Source: an uncultured Clostridia bacterium (GTDB lineage Bacteria; Bacillota; Clostridia; TANB77; CAG-465). Taken from it: DNA of 51,999 nucleotides. The position numbers and the translations under genes were made by a program. The notes beneath the pieces were generated by a model. The model was given only the letters and a program-made list of their open reading frames with translations. It was not told the DNA's origin and ran no database searches. Shown piece by piece: positions 1-8,384 of the stretch; the first letter of the stretch is position 1; every line of letters begins with the position of its first letter. The stretch covers positions 1 to 51,999 of the forward strand of contig CANQLD010000004.1 in assembly GCA_947624625.1 (NCBI GenBank), read 5' to 3'.

Positions 1-36
1 AAGAAAAAATCAACCAGTTTAACTGATTGATTTTAT
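1..36 (-). terminator. Terminator of the tRNA-His/tRNA-Gln unit
   Basis: On the minus strand a 10-bp stem (AATCAATCAG paired with CTGGTTGATT, one wobble) with a 5-nt loop is followed by a T-rich run. It lies about 40 nt beyond tRNA-Gln, where an intrinsic terminator for the two tRNAs is expected. Confidence 0.75.
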
Positions 37-72
37 ATCTTCTGTTCTATAAAGTTCGAACAGAAACTTCGC

Positions 73-148
73 TGGCTGGGCTAGCTGGATTCGAACCAGC
101 GAAATGCCAGAGTCAAAGTCTGGTGCCTTACCGCTTGGCTATAGCCCA
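73..148 (-). tRNA. tRNA-Gln (TTG anticodon)
   Basis: The minus strand folds as a complete tRNA. The acceptor stem TGGGCTA pairs with TAGCCCA, followed by discriminator G and an encoded CCA (73-75). The anticodon arm has a CTTTGAC loop giving anticodon TTG. The T loop TTCGAAT is canonical. The UGGG start and AAGCGGTAAGGCA D-arm are typical of glutamine tRNAs. It lies 17 nt downstream of tRNA-His and is probably co-transcribed with it. Confidence 0.96.
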
Positions 149-165
149 ATATATAATATATTTAA

Positions 166-242
166 TGGGGTGGAAGATGGGACTCGAACCCACGGTCTCC
201 AGTGCCACAAACTGGCGCGTTAACCAACTACGCTACATCCAC
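166..242 (-). tRNA. tRNA-His (GTG anticodon)
   Basis: On the minus strand, GTGGATG opens the acceptor stem and CTTCCAC closes it, with an encoded CCA at 166-168. A G at 243 supplies the G-1 opposite C73 that is diagnostic for histidine tRNAs. The anticodon loop TTGTGGC gives GTG. One T-T mismatch is visible in the acceptor stem (6:67); it could be natural. First gene of a two-tRNA unit. Confidence 0.95.
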
Positions 243-347
243 CATGTCTACAGTACTTTATTATTATAACTTATTAATGGTGGTTTTGTCAACAATTTTT
301 TTAGTATCTTTAAAAATTTTCAAAAAATTAATATACTGATATTTAAA

Positions 348-806
348 TCAAAAACGAATTTTAGGTAAAATTTTTAAATTATTAATAAAATCTTGTTCAT
401 ACATTAAAAATCTTTCAGATAAATTCATAATACTTTTACTTTTTATTTTTGCCTCTTTACTACTTTTCTGTATCTCATCAATATTAATTTTGCTTTCTTG
501 AATCAAAATATTTAAAAACTCTTGTAAATCACTTTCATTAGTTAAATTTATTTTTACACTCATATGTTTCATAATTTTACTAAATATACTGATTTCTTTT
601 ACTTCCTTATCTCTTCTTTCAAGCATTGTTTTAGCTGATGCCGCTATTTTTCTATAATTATATAATTTATTTTTTATTAAACTAATTATACCTTCTAATA
701 CATCATTATTTAATTCAATTATCATATTTAATGTTTTTCCAAAAAGTTCTTGTTCAACTTTAGCTTTCTCGTATATATACTCTAAAAACGAAACATCATC
801 ATACAT
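348..806 (-). CDS. Hypothetical helical protein, 152 aa
   Basis: I do not recognise a family. The sequence is rich in Lys, Glu, Ile and Asn, with heptad-like spacing through most of its length, so an all-helical, probably coiled-coil cytoplasmic protein is likely. It has no signal peptide, membrane segment or cysteine cluster. The ATG at 806 is preceded by GGTGAT at good spacing. It follows the 166-aa gene on the same strand, but a strong hairpin terminator (867-897) separates them. No function can be assigned. Confidence 0.7.
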   Translation of the reverse strand: MYDDVSFLEYIYEKAKVEQELFGKTLNMIIELNNDVLEGIISLIKNKLYNYRKIAASAKTMLERRDKEVKEISIFSKIMKHMSVKINLTNESDLQEFLNILIQESKINIDEIQKSSKEAKIKSKSIMNLSERFLMYEQDFINNLKILPKIRF

Positions 807-866
807 TTATTATCACCACTAATATTATTTCTAAAAACTGTTCCTATTATTCAAATAATTAAAGAT

Positions 867-897
867 AAAAGAGGATTAAAAAAACTAATCCTCTTTT
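867..897 (-). terminator. Bidirectional-looking intrinsic terminator
   Basis: A 12-bp stem (AAAAGAGGATTA with TAATCCTCTTTT) with a short A/T loop ends in T runs on both strands. It sits just downstream of the 909-1409 gene and would end its transcript before the 152-aa gene. Confidence 0.8.
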
Positions 898-908
898 AAT
901 TCAAATTT

Positions 909-1409
909 TTATTCTATAAAATCATCAAAATAATACTTAAGATTTGTACGTCTAAGTTGTCTAATGATATAAAAAACATCCGGAATATCTATAAAATGTT
1001 CTAACTCTTTAGTTTCCATTGTATAGATTAAAACAAGAAAGAATTTATACACATCATACCTATCAAAAAGGCAAACATTATCTTCTCTATTAGTCTTGTA
1101 TATGTAAAATCTATTTTTTTGAAATACACTTTCCATCATACATTTAGTAAAATTACCTTTTTTTATATCAGCAATTCTTCTAGCATACTTTTTACTATTT
1201 AGAACGTAATAGTAATTTATTAACTTCCTTCTGCATATTCTCTTAAAGTACTCTTTCCTTTCCTCTATGTCACGTAGCCATTCCTTACAATTTATTATTT
1301 CTCTTGCAATTTCGTGATTATAGTCTCTATATCTAGATACTTTCCGTATTCTCCTTTCTTCCTCTATATCACAATCACAATCAAAAGTAGTACTACAATA
1401 GGCATTCAT
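909..1409 (-). CDS. Hypothetical protein, 166 aa, Cys-containing N-terminus
   Basis: Unrecognised family. The N-terminus has three closely spaced cysteines (C5, C11, C13) in an acidic stretch, followed by a very basic Arg/Lys/Tyr-rich body that looks helical. It has no membrane segment. The ATG at 1409 has a strong GGAGGAATT ribosome binding site, and a perfect consensus sigma-A promoter lies about 65 bp upstream (1473-1501). It should therefore be a strongly expressed single gene closed by the 867-897 terminator. The basic composition would suit nucleic-acid contact, but that is only a guess. Confidence 0.7.
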   Translation of the reverse strand: MNAYCSTTFDCDCDIEEERRIRKVSRYRDYNHEIAREIINCKEWLRDIEERKEYFKRICRRKLINYYYVLNSKKYARRIADIKKGNFTKCMMESVFQKNRFYIYKTNREDNVCLFDRYDVYKFFLVLIYTMETKELEHFIDIPDVFYIIRQLRRTNLKYYFDDFIE

Positions 1410-1472
1410 AGTAATTCCTCCAATTCTTACAAGTAGTATTAACTATTGTACATACTTTTTTTCTTTAGCTTG

Positions 1473-1501
1473 ATTATATATTAATATAATTTATATGTCA
1501 A
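1473..1501 (-). promoter_or_regulatory. Perfect consensus sigma-A promoter
   Basis: On the minus strand TTGACA (1496-1501) and TATAAT (1473-1478) are separated by exactly 17 bp. The predicted transcript starts near 1466, giving a leader of about 57 nt before the 166-aa ORF. Confidence 0.85.
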
Positions 1502-1609
1502 TACATTTTACTTTTTTATAAAAATTCAACTTTAAAATTGAATATGTTGCAATTTTTTCTATTTTATAATATATTTAATATAATAAAAATATACTGGAGG
1601 CAGATTAAA

Positions 1610-2686
1610 TTGAATGATTTTATTTTAAATATTAAAAATATATGTACTAATATAGATTTTCTTGAAAAATTATTAATATCTACAATTATTTTTGCTTTTT
1701 TCTATATATGTAGTTCTATTTTTTCTAAAATAATTGTTAAAATATTTTGTAAAAAAGAAAGTATAAAAACTAAGAAAAAACTATCTGAACTTCCTTTGTA
1801 TGCACCAATCAGATATTTCTTTATATCTCTTGGTATTTATCTTGCAATAGCTAATCTAAACATATCTAAAGATATATTTGATATAGTTTCAAAACTTTTT
1901 AGAATATCTGTTATTTGGTTTGTAGCTATGGCAATAGCAAATATGATTACTCCAAGCTCGCAAATATTTGCAAAAATAAATAAAAATGTAAAATTTACAA
2001 AAAAAGATAAGGCCACTACCTTGCTATATAAAATAATAAGAGGACTTATTTACCTAATAGCTATAGTGATAATTATATCCGAACTTGGATATGATATAAA
2101 TGGCCTTATAGCAGGACTTGGTGTAGGCGGACTTGCAATATCTCTTGCAGCTCAAGATACACTAAAAAATCTAATTGCAGGACTAGTAATGATTTTTGAT
2201 AAACCATTTATTGTTGGGGATTGGATACAAACACCTGATATAGAAGGAATAGTTGAAGATATAACTTTTAGAAGTACAAGAATTAGAACATTTAAAGATT
2301 CTATAACCACAGTACCAAATTCTGTTATTTCAAATGCAATGTTAACTAACTGGAGCAAAATGGAAAAAAGAAGAATTAATTTTGAACTTGTTGCAACATT
2401 TAATACTCCACTTAAAAATATTTGTAACGCAATTGAAAAAATAAAAGAAATATTAATTAATACACCTAATGTGCATAACGAACCTATATATGTTAATTTT
2501 TCTGATATTTCAGATAATGGTCAAACAATTTACGTATGTTTTTATATAGATAGAACAGATTATAATTCATATCTTTCTATTAAAGAAAATGTAAATTACA
2601 AAATTATGCAGATTTTAAAGCAAGAGAAAGTAGAACTTGCATACAACACACAAACTATTTATTTAGAAAACGAGCTAAAAAAATAA
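1610..2686 (+). CDS. MscS-family mechanosensitive ion channel
   Basis: Small-conductance mechanosensitive channel of the MscS superfamily, which opens under membrane tension and releases solutes on osmotic downshock. It has several N-terminal hydrophobic segments, then the signature pore-lining helix GLGVGGLAISLAAQDTLKN and the beta domain entry DKPFIVGDWI. The C-terminal part is the soluble vestibule. I chose the TTG at 1610 because GGAGG (1596-1600) lies 9 nt upstream; an in-frame ATG at 1538 has no ribosome binding site and lies upstream of a TATAAT at 1565. The product is about 358 aa. It is a single gene convergent with the first BspA gene. Confidence 0.9.
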   Translation: MNDFILNIKNICTNIDFLEKLLISTIIFAFFYICSSIFSKIIVKIFCKKESIKTKKKLSELPLYAPIRYFFISLGIYLAIANLNISKDIFDIVSKLFRISVIWFVAMAIANMITPSSQIFAKINKNVKFTKKDKATTLLYKIIRGLIYLIAIVIIISELGYDINGLIAGLGVGGLAISLAAQDTLKNLIAGLVMIFDKPFIVGDWIQTPDIEGIVEDITFRSTRIRTFKDSITTVPNSVISNAMLTNWSKMEKRRINFELVATFNTPLKNICNAIEKIKEILINTPNVHNEPIYVNFSDISDNGQTIYVCFYIDRTDYNSYLSIKENVNYKIMQILKQEKVELAYNTQTIYLENELKK

Positions 2687-2692
2687 TAAATT

Positions 2693-2731
2693 AGGTTTGT
2701 ACCAAATATACGGTACAAACCTGATTTTTTT
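2693..2731. terminator. Terminator shared by mscS and BspA gene 1
   Basis: An 11-bp perfect stem, AGGTTTGTACC with GGTACAAACCT, is followed by seven T. A close variant of the same hairpin (19162-19207) lies at the 3' end of the second BspA module. The hairpin therefore appears to belong to the duplicated module. Confidence 0.9.
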
Positions 2732-4034
2732 ATATAATTACTTCATTTCCTAATATTACATTAGATTTTTCTGACTTTGTATTTATCATATCATTTACCA
2801 AGTCTAGTGTTTCAGAGGTATAATTTACCTTTATTTCTGCACCATTTTCTGTAGCTGCATTAATGAACATATTTGAATATGACGTTGTTTCAGGATTTTT
2901 TATAGTTATACTAGTTTTTATTTTTCTACAACTATTAAACATGTTTCCCATATATATTACACCACTTGTATCAAAGTTACTTACATCCAAACTTGCTAAA
3001 CTACTACATCCTGAAAACATATTCTCCATATTTGTTACTTTATTTGTTTTAAATCCACTTACATCTATACTTGTTAAACTTCTACAACCACTAAACATCC
3101 TCCACATACTTTTTACACTACTTGTATCAAAATGACTTACATCTGTATTTATTAAATTGGAACAATCAATAAACATACCACCCATATCAATTACACTACT
3201 TGTATCAAATTTACTTATATCTACACTTTTTAAACTAGTACAACTACAAAACATATAATACACAGTTGTTACATTACTTGTATCAACTTTATCTCCAAAA
3301 TTTATAGTCGTTAGATTATGACATTGGTCAAACATTCTATTCATATCTGTTACCATACTTGTATCTAATGCTTTCATATCTATCTCTTTTAAACTTGTAA
3401 ACCATCTAAACATACAACCCGAATTTTTATTTGCTACTACTTTTCCATTTCCTCCTATTGTTAATTCATAGCCTTCATTTCCATCATCTACTATCCATGC
3501 CATTACTGCACCATTATTTTTTTCTGATACATCCCAAGAATCTATTACTCCTTTTGGCACTTTATTATTTTTTATAAAATTTATCTTAGTTATATTTGTT
3601 CTATATTCTTCTTTATGAAAATCTTCTTGTGGAATATTGTAATCCCATTTTCTTAATATAGATTCATTTGGATTACCTATTATATAGTCCATACTTTCAG
3701 CTATTTCTTGTTTCTTTTTATCTTGTCCTAAATATGCAAGTCCTTCTTCAAACGCAAGTATTTCGCCTTCATAATTTCTATGTACTACACCTTCATAATC
3801 TTCTTCTGTTATTTTGTTTTTATCTCCTTTGTATTTTGCCATTAAGTCTCCTTGTCTTATTCCATATGCCGATTTCATTTCTTGAAGGTCACTTCTAAAT
3901 GTTGCCTCTTTAGCATTATCCATTGGATTATTATATATTACTGTATTTATTATTGAGGCTGCAAGTATTATTATTACTACTATTGTTATTAACATCACTA
4001 TTAAACTTATTCCTGTTTTCATTGTTTTTTTCAT
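2730..4034 (-). CDS. BspA/DUF285-repeat surface protein with pilin-like N-terminus
   Basis: A 434-aa surface protein. The N-terminus carries a short basic stretch, then TGISLIVMLITIVVIIILAA, which resembles a type IV prepilin cleavage and helix segment; the usual Glu at mature position 5 is absent. Residues about 35-160 follow pilin-like proteins of Clostridia. From about residue 200 there are six DUF285 (BspA-type leucine-rich) repeats of the form FDTSxVxxMxxMFxxC, then a short C-terminal cap. Such proteins usually act as adhesins or displayed surface proteins. The ATG at 4034 has GGGAGGAAAGG upstream. The gene is preceded by a long leader (promoter, repeat ORF, hairpin) that is duplicated upstream of the gene at 19-21 kb. 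Confidence 0.88.
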   Translation of the reverse strand: MKKTMKTGISLIVMLITIVVIIILAASIINTVIYNNPMDNAKEATFRSDLQEMKSAYGIRQGDLMAKYKGDKNKITEEDYEGVVHRNYEGEILAFEEGLAYLGQDKKKQEIAESMDYIIGNPNESILRKWDYNIPQEDFHKEEYRTNITKINFIKNNKVPKGVIDSWDVSEKNNGAVMAWIVDDGNEGYELTIGGNGKVVANKNSGCMFRWFTSLKEIDMKALDTSMVTDMNRMFDQCHNLTTINFGDKVDTSNVTTVYYMFCSCTSLKSVDISKFDTSSVIDMGGMFIDCSNLINTDVSHFDTSSVKSMWRMFSGCRSLTSIDVSGFKTNKVTNMENMFSGCSSLASLDVSNFDTSGVIYMGNMFNSCRKIKTSITIKNPETTSYSNMFINAATENGAEIKVNYTSETLDLVNDMINTKSEKSNVILGNEVII

Positions 4035-4067
4035 ATACCTTTCCTCCCTTACTTATTTTAGACGCAC

Positions 4068-4112
4068 AAAGCCAGTGCTAGAATATTTCTCCCATATTCT
4101 AACACTGGCTTT
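4068..4112 (-). promoter_or_regulatory. 19-bp hairpin in the BspA gene 1 leader
   Basis: The arms AAAGCCAGTGCTAGAATAT and its near-perfect complement (one G-T wobble) enclose a 7-nt loop. The hairpin ends about 20 nt before the Shine-Dalgarno of the BspA gene. In the coding direction only TTT follows, so it is not a classical terminator; on the plus strand six T follow, so it could stop antisense transcripts. The second BspA module has the same stem with a different loop. Confidence 0.8.
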
Positions 4113-4149
4113 TTTAACCTATTTATTTTTTTAATATTATCTAGTATGT

Positions 4150-4200
4150 TTATGTATGTATGTATGTATGTATGTATGTATGTATGTATAGTGTATTCAT
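4150..4200 (-). CDS. 16-codon leader ORF made of a tetranucleotide repeat
   Basis: On the minus strand AAAGGAG stands 8 nt before an ATG (4200) that opens MNTLYIHTYIHTYIHT and then TAA. Most of it is encoded by the (ATAC)n repeat, so units of three repeats give YIHT. The identical 16-residue ORF with the same ribosome binding site precedes the second BspA gene. Changing the repeat number would change the exit frame. In one alternative frame, translation would run through the downstream hairpin and stop just before the BspA Shine-Dalgarno. Translation itself is unproven. Confidence 0.5.
   Translation of the reverse strand: MNTLYIHTYIHTYIHT
4151..4189. repeat. Tetranucleotide simple repeat (TATG)9
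   Basis: Nine perfect TATG units plus TAT. The repeat lies inside the transcribed leader of BspA gene 1. The second BspA leader has the same copy number (21633-21671). Confidence 0.97.
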
Positions 4201-4257
4201 ATTTCTAGCTCCTTTAGTTTACATATTTTTGTTTGTTTTATCTTAACCTCTGTTTTT

Positions 4258-4286
4258 ATTCTACTACATTTTTTTCTTTTTTACAA
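4258..4286 (-). promoter_or_regulatory. Promoter of BspA module 1
   Basis: Minus strand TTGTAA (4281-4286), 17 bp, TAGAAT (4258-4263). The same promoter with the same 17-bp spacer occurs in module 2, and homology between the modules ends at about this point. It would give a leader of roughly 215 nt. Confidence 0.65.
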
Positions 4287-4517
4287 TATTTTTTCTATCT
4301 TCTATGTAAAAATACTATATTATTTGATATCCTTTCTAATGTTAAAGCAATTCTTTTTCTTCTTAAATAATTTGTACCATTAAAAATAGTAACCTTTTTG
4401 CAATTTTTTAGATTTGTATTCACCTAAATTCTCCTCCTCTACTTCTATATGATAGTAATATATGAGAAAAAATTAAATATGTGAGTACTAAACTTACAAG
4501 CATTTTTCAAATAATGT

Positions 4518-4546
4518 TTGTAAAATAAAATAAAATATGTTATACT
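4518..4546 (+). promoter_or_regulatory. Promoter of clpE
   Basis: TTGTAA (4518-4523), 17 bp, TATACT (4541-4546), about 45 bp before the ATG. I saw no clear CtsR-type heptad repeats around it. The stretch 4287-4517 between this and the BspA promoter holds nothing recognisable. Confidence 0.6.
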
Positions 4547-4592
4547 GTATATGTTTATATATGTAAATAACAATTGGAGATGATTAAATTTT

Positions 4593-6914
4593 ATGCTATG
4601 TTCGGTATGCAAAAAAAATATGGCAGTCATATTTATAAATAAACTAGATAAAGATGGAAAGCAAACAAACGAAACAACTGGGCTTTGCATACAATGTGCA
4701 AAGAAACAAGGAATTGACCCACTTGCAAATATTATGAAGGAAATGACAAATATGTCTGAAGAAGATATTGAAAATATGTCAGCTCAATTTGATTCTATGT
4801 TTAATGGCTTATCTGATGATGAAGATAACGAATTAAATGAAAATTCAGAGTTTTCTTTACCTAATATATTTGGCAATTTTATGCCTAATAAAGAAAAAAA
4901 GCAAGAAAAAGAAACCGATTCAAAAGAAGGCAAAAAGGATAAAAAGAAGAAAAAGAAAACAAAATACCTTGATACTTTTGGAGAAAACTTAACTGAAAAA
5001 GCTAGAAATAACCAACTAGACGAAGTAATTGGAAGAAAAATAGAGCTTGAAAGAATGATACAAATCCTTAATCGTAGAAGCAAAAATAATCCTGCTTTAA
5101 TTGGTGAGCCTGGTGTTGGTAAAACAGCTATTGTAAATGCTCTTGCTATTGCAATTGCTAAAGGTGAAGTTCCAAGTAAATTAGTAAATAAAGAGGTTTA
5201 CTTAATAGATATGACTTCACTTGTTGCAGGCACACAATTTAGAGGACAATTTGAAGCTAGAGTAAAAGGCCTTATAGACGAGTGTAAATCACTTGGTAAT
5301 ATCATACTTGCTATTGACGAAGTTCATAATATTGTTGGTGGACTTGAACACGATAATTCAATGAATGCTGCAAATATGTTAAAACCTGCTCTTGCTAATG
5401 GTACTGTACAAATAATTGGAGCAACAACTCTAAAAGAATACAGGAAATATATTGAAAAAGATAGTGCACTTGAAAGACGTTTTCAACCAGTAATTGTTGA
5501 TGAGCCAAATGCAGAAGATTGTGCAAAAATACTTAAAGGTATAAAAAAATACTATGAAGATTATCATAAAGTAAAAATATCTGATGAAATTATTATGGAT
5601 GCAGTAAATCTTGCAGATAAATATATTCACGATAGATTTCTTCCTGATAAAGCGATTGATTTAATAGACGAGGCTTGTGCAAGAGTTAATCTTGAAGATA
5701 TAAACCTTGCAAAACTTGAAAAATTACAGATAGAGTTAAATTCAATTTTAGAAGAAAAAGAAGATTTAGAGCAAATGCTTGAAGAAAACTCTAATGAAAC
5801 AAAGGAAGAATATACTGAAACAGAAGACATTTCTACATTTGAAAAAACTGCTAAGCTAAAAGAAAGAGAATGTAAAGTAAAAGCAGAAATCGAGAAACTA
5901 GAACAAACTATTAAACCAAAAGCAGTAACATTTGACGATTTAGCACAAGTAGTTGAACTTTGGACTAAAATACCAGTTATGAGAATAAAAACTGCTGAAA
6001 CTACAAAACTTTTAAATTTAAAAGAAAATTTAGAAAAAAAGATAATTGGACAAAACCACGCAATAGCTTCACTTTCAAATGCAATACTTAGAAAACGTGC
6101 AAATATTAGAAATATTAACCGTCCACCTTCATTTATATTTGTTGGCCCTACTGGTGTTGGTAAAACTGCACTTGTTAAAGCACTAGCTTATGAAATGTTT
6201 GATAATGAAGATGCTGTAATAAAACTAGATATGTCTGAATATATGGAAGCACATAGTACATCAAAATTAATAGGTGCACCTCCAGGATATGTTGGTTATG
6301 ATGAGGCAGGACAACTTACTGAAAAAGTTAGACGTAATCCATATAGCATTATATTATTTGACGAAATTGAGAAAGCTCATCAAAGTGTTTACAATATACT
6401 ACTTCAAATTCTAGATGACGGAAAACTTACAGATTCACAAGGTAAAACAGTTTCATTCAAACACACAGTAATAATACTTACATCAAATCTTGGCACTAAT
6501 TTTAAAAGTGATGGTTATGGTTTTGCAAATGCTAAAATTGAGGAAGATTTACTTGAAAACAAAGTTTCAGAGGCTTTAAAAGAATTCTTCTCACCTGAAT
6601 TTTTAAATAGAATTGACGATATTATAACATTTAAAAAATTATCACATAATGATATATTAAAAATTGCTAAATTAATGATTAATGAATTACAAAGCGAAAC
6701 TAAAGAAAAGAAAGTTCTATTTGATTATACAGATAAAGTAGTAGAATTTATTGTTGAAAAAGGCTATAATGAAAAATTTGGTGCAAGACCACTAAGACGT
6801 GCTATTCAAAAGTATATTGAAGACCCACTTGCTCTTAAATTTATAAAAGGAGAAGTAAAAGAAAAGAAAAAATACCTAATAGATGTACAAGATGGTAAAA
6901 TTACAATAAACTAA
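4593..6914 (+). CDS. clpE: ClpE-type AAA+ unfoldase
   Basis: ATPase subunit of a Clp protease, which unfolds substrates and feeds them to ClpP. An N-terminal four-Cys zinc finger (C3, C6, C32, C35) replaces the usual Clp-N repeats and is the hallmark of ClpE. A charged Lys/Glu-rich linker (100-125) follows. Next come the first AAA+ domain (Walker A GEPGVGKT at 171-178, Walker B ILAIDEVHN), a UVR-like coiled middle region (about 375-455), the second AAA+ domain (Walker A GPTGVGKT at 518-525, Walker B IILFDEIEKAH) and the C-terminal D2-small domain ending near GARPLRRAIQ. The length of 773 aa fits the family. It is a single gene with its own promoter and terminator. Confidence 0.93.
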   Translation: MLCSVCKKNMAVIFINKLDKDGKQTNETTGLCIQCAKKQGIDPLANIMKEMTNMSEEDIENMSAQFDSMFNGLSDDEDNELNENSEFSLPNIFGNFMPNKEKKQEKETDSKEGKKDKKKKKKTKYLDTFGENLTEKARNNQLDEVIGRKIELERMIQILNRRSKNNPALIGEPGVGKTAIVNALAIAIAKGEVPSKLVNKEVYLIDMTSLVAGTQFRGQFEARVKGLIDECKSLGNIILAIDEVHNIVGGLEHDNSMNAANMLKPALANGTVQIIGATTLKEYRKYIEKDSALERRFQPVIVDEPNAEDCAKILKGIKKYYEDYHKVKISDEIIMDAVNLADKYIHDRFLPDKAIDLIDEACARVNLEDINLAKLEKLQIELNSILEEKEDLEQMLEENSNETKEEYTETEDISTFEKTAKLKERECKVKAEIEKLEQTIKPKAVTFDDLAQVVELWTKIPVMRIKTAETTKLLNLKENLEKKIIGQNHAIASLSNAILRKRANIRNINRPPSFIFVGPTGVGKTALVKALAYEMFDNEDAVIKLDMSEYMEAHSTSKLIGAPPGYVGYDEAGQLTEKVRRNPYSIILFDEIEKAHQSVYNILLQILDDGKLTDSQGKTVSFKHTVIILTSNLGTNFKSDGYGFANAKIEEDLLENKVSEALKEFFSPEFLNRIDDIITFKKLSHNDILKIAKLMINELQSETKEKKVLFDYTDKVVEFIVEKGYNEKFGARPLRRAIQKYIEDPLALKFIKGEVKEKKKYLIDVQDGKITIN

Positions 6915-6930
6915 AATTAGAATATTAAAA

Positions 6931-6959
6931 GCTGGAAGTACTTTCACTTCCAGCTTTTT
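6931..6959. terminator. Terminator between clpE and the convergent 222-aa gene
   Basis: A 9-bp perfect stem, GCTGGAAGT with ACTTCCAGC, is followed by TTTTT on the plus strand and AAAA before it. It can serve both convergent genes. Confidence 0.9.
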
Positions 6960-6975
6960 GTATATTTATTATATT

Positions 6976-7644
6976 TTATGAATCTTCAAGTGATACCTTA
7001 ACTAATACACCGTTAAAATCAGTAAATAAATCAGCATTAGAATATGCATAATCACCAAAATCTGTTGCAAATTTAGAAACTTCTTTTTTATAACTTTCTG
7101 CTATAATTGGTATTTCATTCCACTTTATACGTTCATAAACCTTGTCTATATTTATTCCGTCTTCTGTAAAGCTTAAGTATAAAGTAGAATACTCTGTATA
7201 TTTTACAAAAATTTCTATTAATACTTGGCATACTTTATCAAATTCACTACAAAGCATATTTTTTCTTTTTTCATTTAACATTTTAGTACGTTCTTTTAGA
7301 CTTCTTCTAGTAATAAGTGAAGCACAATATTTATAAACACGGCCTTTTGGTTTAAGTATTTCAAAATAAGGATTAAAAGAAATGAACTCACTAAAGTCTT
7401 TAATAAAGGTGTCTAAATCATCCGCATATTTAAAGCATATCATTGGAATTTCACTTTTATCAATATGTTCATCTTCATCTCCCATTACTAACTTATCAGA
7501 TATTATATTCCATATAGGTACATAATTTCTTCTTGGATCCCTACTAAATATACTCATCAGCTCTTCACATACTATTTCAAATTCCAGCTCCAATCTTCTA
7601 CTCCGAACATCAACTAAATTTTTAAATCCTTCTTCTAAGTACAT
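6976..7644 (-). CDS. Hypothetical protein, 222 aa
   Basis: Unrecognised. It is a soluble, acidic protein without signal peptide or membrane helix. Two halves look loosely alike: each has a helical stretch followed by a segment with W-N or K-I-P-I/M and a later D-F-x-x-F-type helix (around residues 45-95 and 150-210). This hints at an internal duplication, which I judged by eye only. The ATG at 7644 has AAAGGAGG upstream. It lies downstream of the BofC-like gene but is separated from it by a terminator, so it is probably its own unit. Confidence 0.65.
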   Translation of the reverse strand: MYLEEGFKNLVDVRSRRLELEFEIVCEELMSIFSRDPRRNYVPIWNIISDKLVMGDEDEHIDKSEIPMICFKYADDLDTFIKDFSEFISFNPYFEILKPKGRVYKYCASLITRRSLKERTKMLNEKRKNMLCSEFDKVCQVLIEIFVKYTEYSTLYLSFTEDGINIDKVYERIKWNEIPIIAESYKKEVSKFATDFGDYAYSNADLFTDFNGVLVKVSLEDS

Positions 7645-7711
7645 AGAAATTTCCTCCTTTTAGAATAATAAATTGCATAGTAATTATATCAAAATCTTTA
7701 CAAGTAGTCAA

Positions 7712-7736
7712 GAAAAAAGAAGGATATGCTCCTTCT
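7712..7736 (-). terminator. Terminator of the comEC/BofC-like unit
   Basis: Minus strand stem AGAAGGA with TCCTTCT, 5-nt loop, then TTTTTT. It overlaps the stop codon region of the BofC-like gene. Confidence 0.8.
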
Positions 7737-8322
7737 AGCTTTCCAAATCTTCTATTATAAGATTTAAATCTTCCTTTGAATCAACTTTTATTCCAACATT
7801 TAATTCTTCTATCATTTCAGGACTAATAAGATCTTGTGGAATATCTATTTTTTGATATACTGTACTAACTGTATCATTAACTCTACTATACACAACTACT
7901 ATTCCATTTTCTAATTTAACATTAAAATGATTTGGACAATTTTGATCTACTTTTTTGTAAAATACAAGTCTTTCATTAGATTCTTCTAGTATTTCATACT
8001 CATTTTCACTTTCTTTTTGTTTTGCAATTTCTTTTTCCTTCAATTCTTCAAGAGTAGTATTTGATATAATTTCACTATTATCTATTTTATGCCCACAAAG
8101 TGTATATTCTTCTTCATACACAAGTTCAATATCATACTTTTCTTCTGCCTTGCTTTCTGTGTAAATACTAACTTCATCCTCTGTATTTTTATTCATAACA
8201 CTTTCTGCAAGTTCATTTGCAGAGTTTCCTTTTCCAACATTAAAACCAATATATACTCCAAACATTAAAAGTACAACAAACATTGATATAACTAAAATCC
8301 TATACTTTGTTTCTATTCTCAT
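7735..8322 (-). CDS. Single-pass membrane protein with BofC-like C-terminal domain
   Basis: A protein of about 195 aa with one N-terminal membrane helix and the bulk outside. The C-terminal half resembles the BofC C-terminal domain of spore-formers: a LCGH-containing strand, a later CPNHF motif, an IVVVY strand, a DIPQDLI segment and a closing acidic helix. BofC in Bacillus restrains SpoIVB in signalling across the forespore membranes; whether that role applies here is unknown. I chose the ATG at 8322, not 8337, because AAGGTGAT lies right before it and overlaps the upstream ATG. It is encoded 62 nt downstream of comEC, probably in one transcript. Confidence 0.7.
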   Translation of the reverse strand: MRIETKYRILVISMFVVLLMFGVYIGFNVGKGNSANELAESVMNKNTEDEVSIYTESKAEEKYDIELVYEEEYTLCGHKIDNSEIISNTTLEELKEKEIAKQKESENEYEILEESNERLVFYKKVDQNCPNHFNVKLENGIVVVYSRVNDTVSTVYQKIDIPQDLISPEMIEELNVGIKVDSKEDLNLIIEDLES

Positions 8323-8384
8323 TTTTATCACCTTCATTTATATAGTTTCCAAACTTTAGGATTTTATACAATATATGGAAAAAA

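Noticed and set aside
1538-1609. Longer MscS start at ATG 1538
   Set aside because: It has no ribosome binding site, and a TATAAT lies downstream of it. TTG 1610 has GGAGG at 9-nt spacing.
4068-4112. BspA leader hairpin as a simple terminator on the coding strand
   Set aside because: Only three T follow it in the coding direction. The T run is on the other strand.
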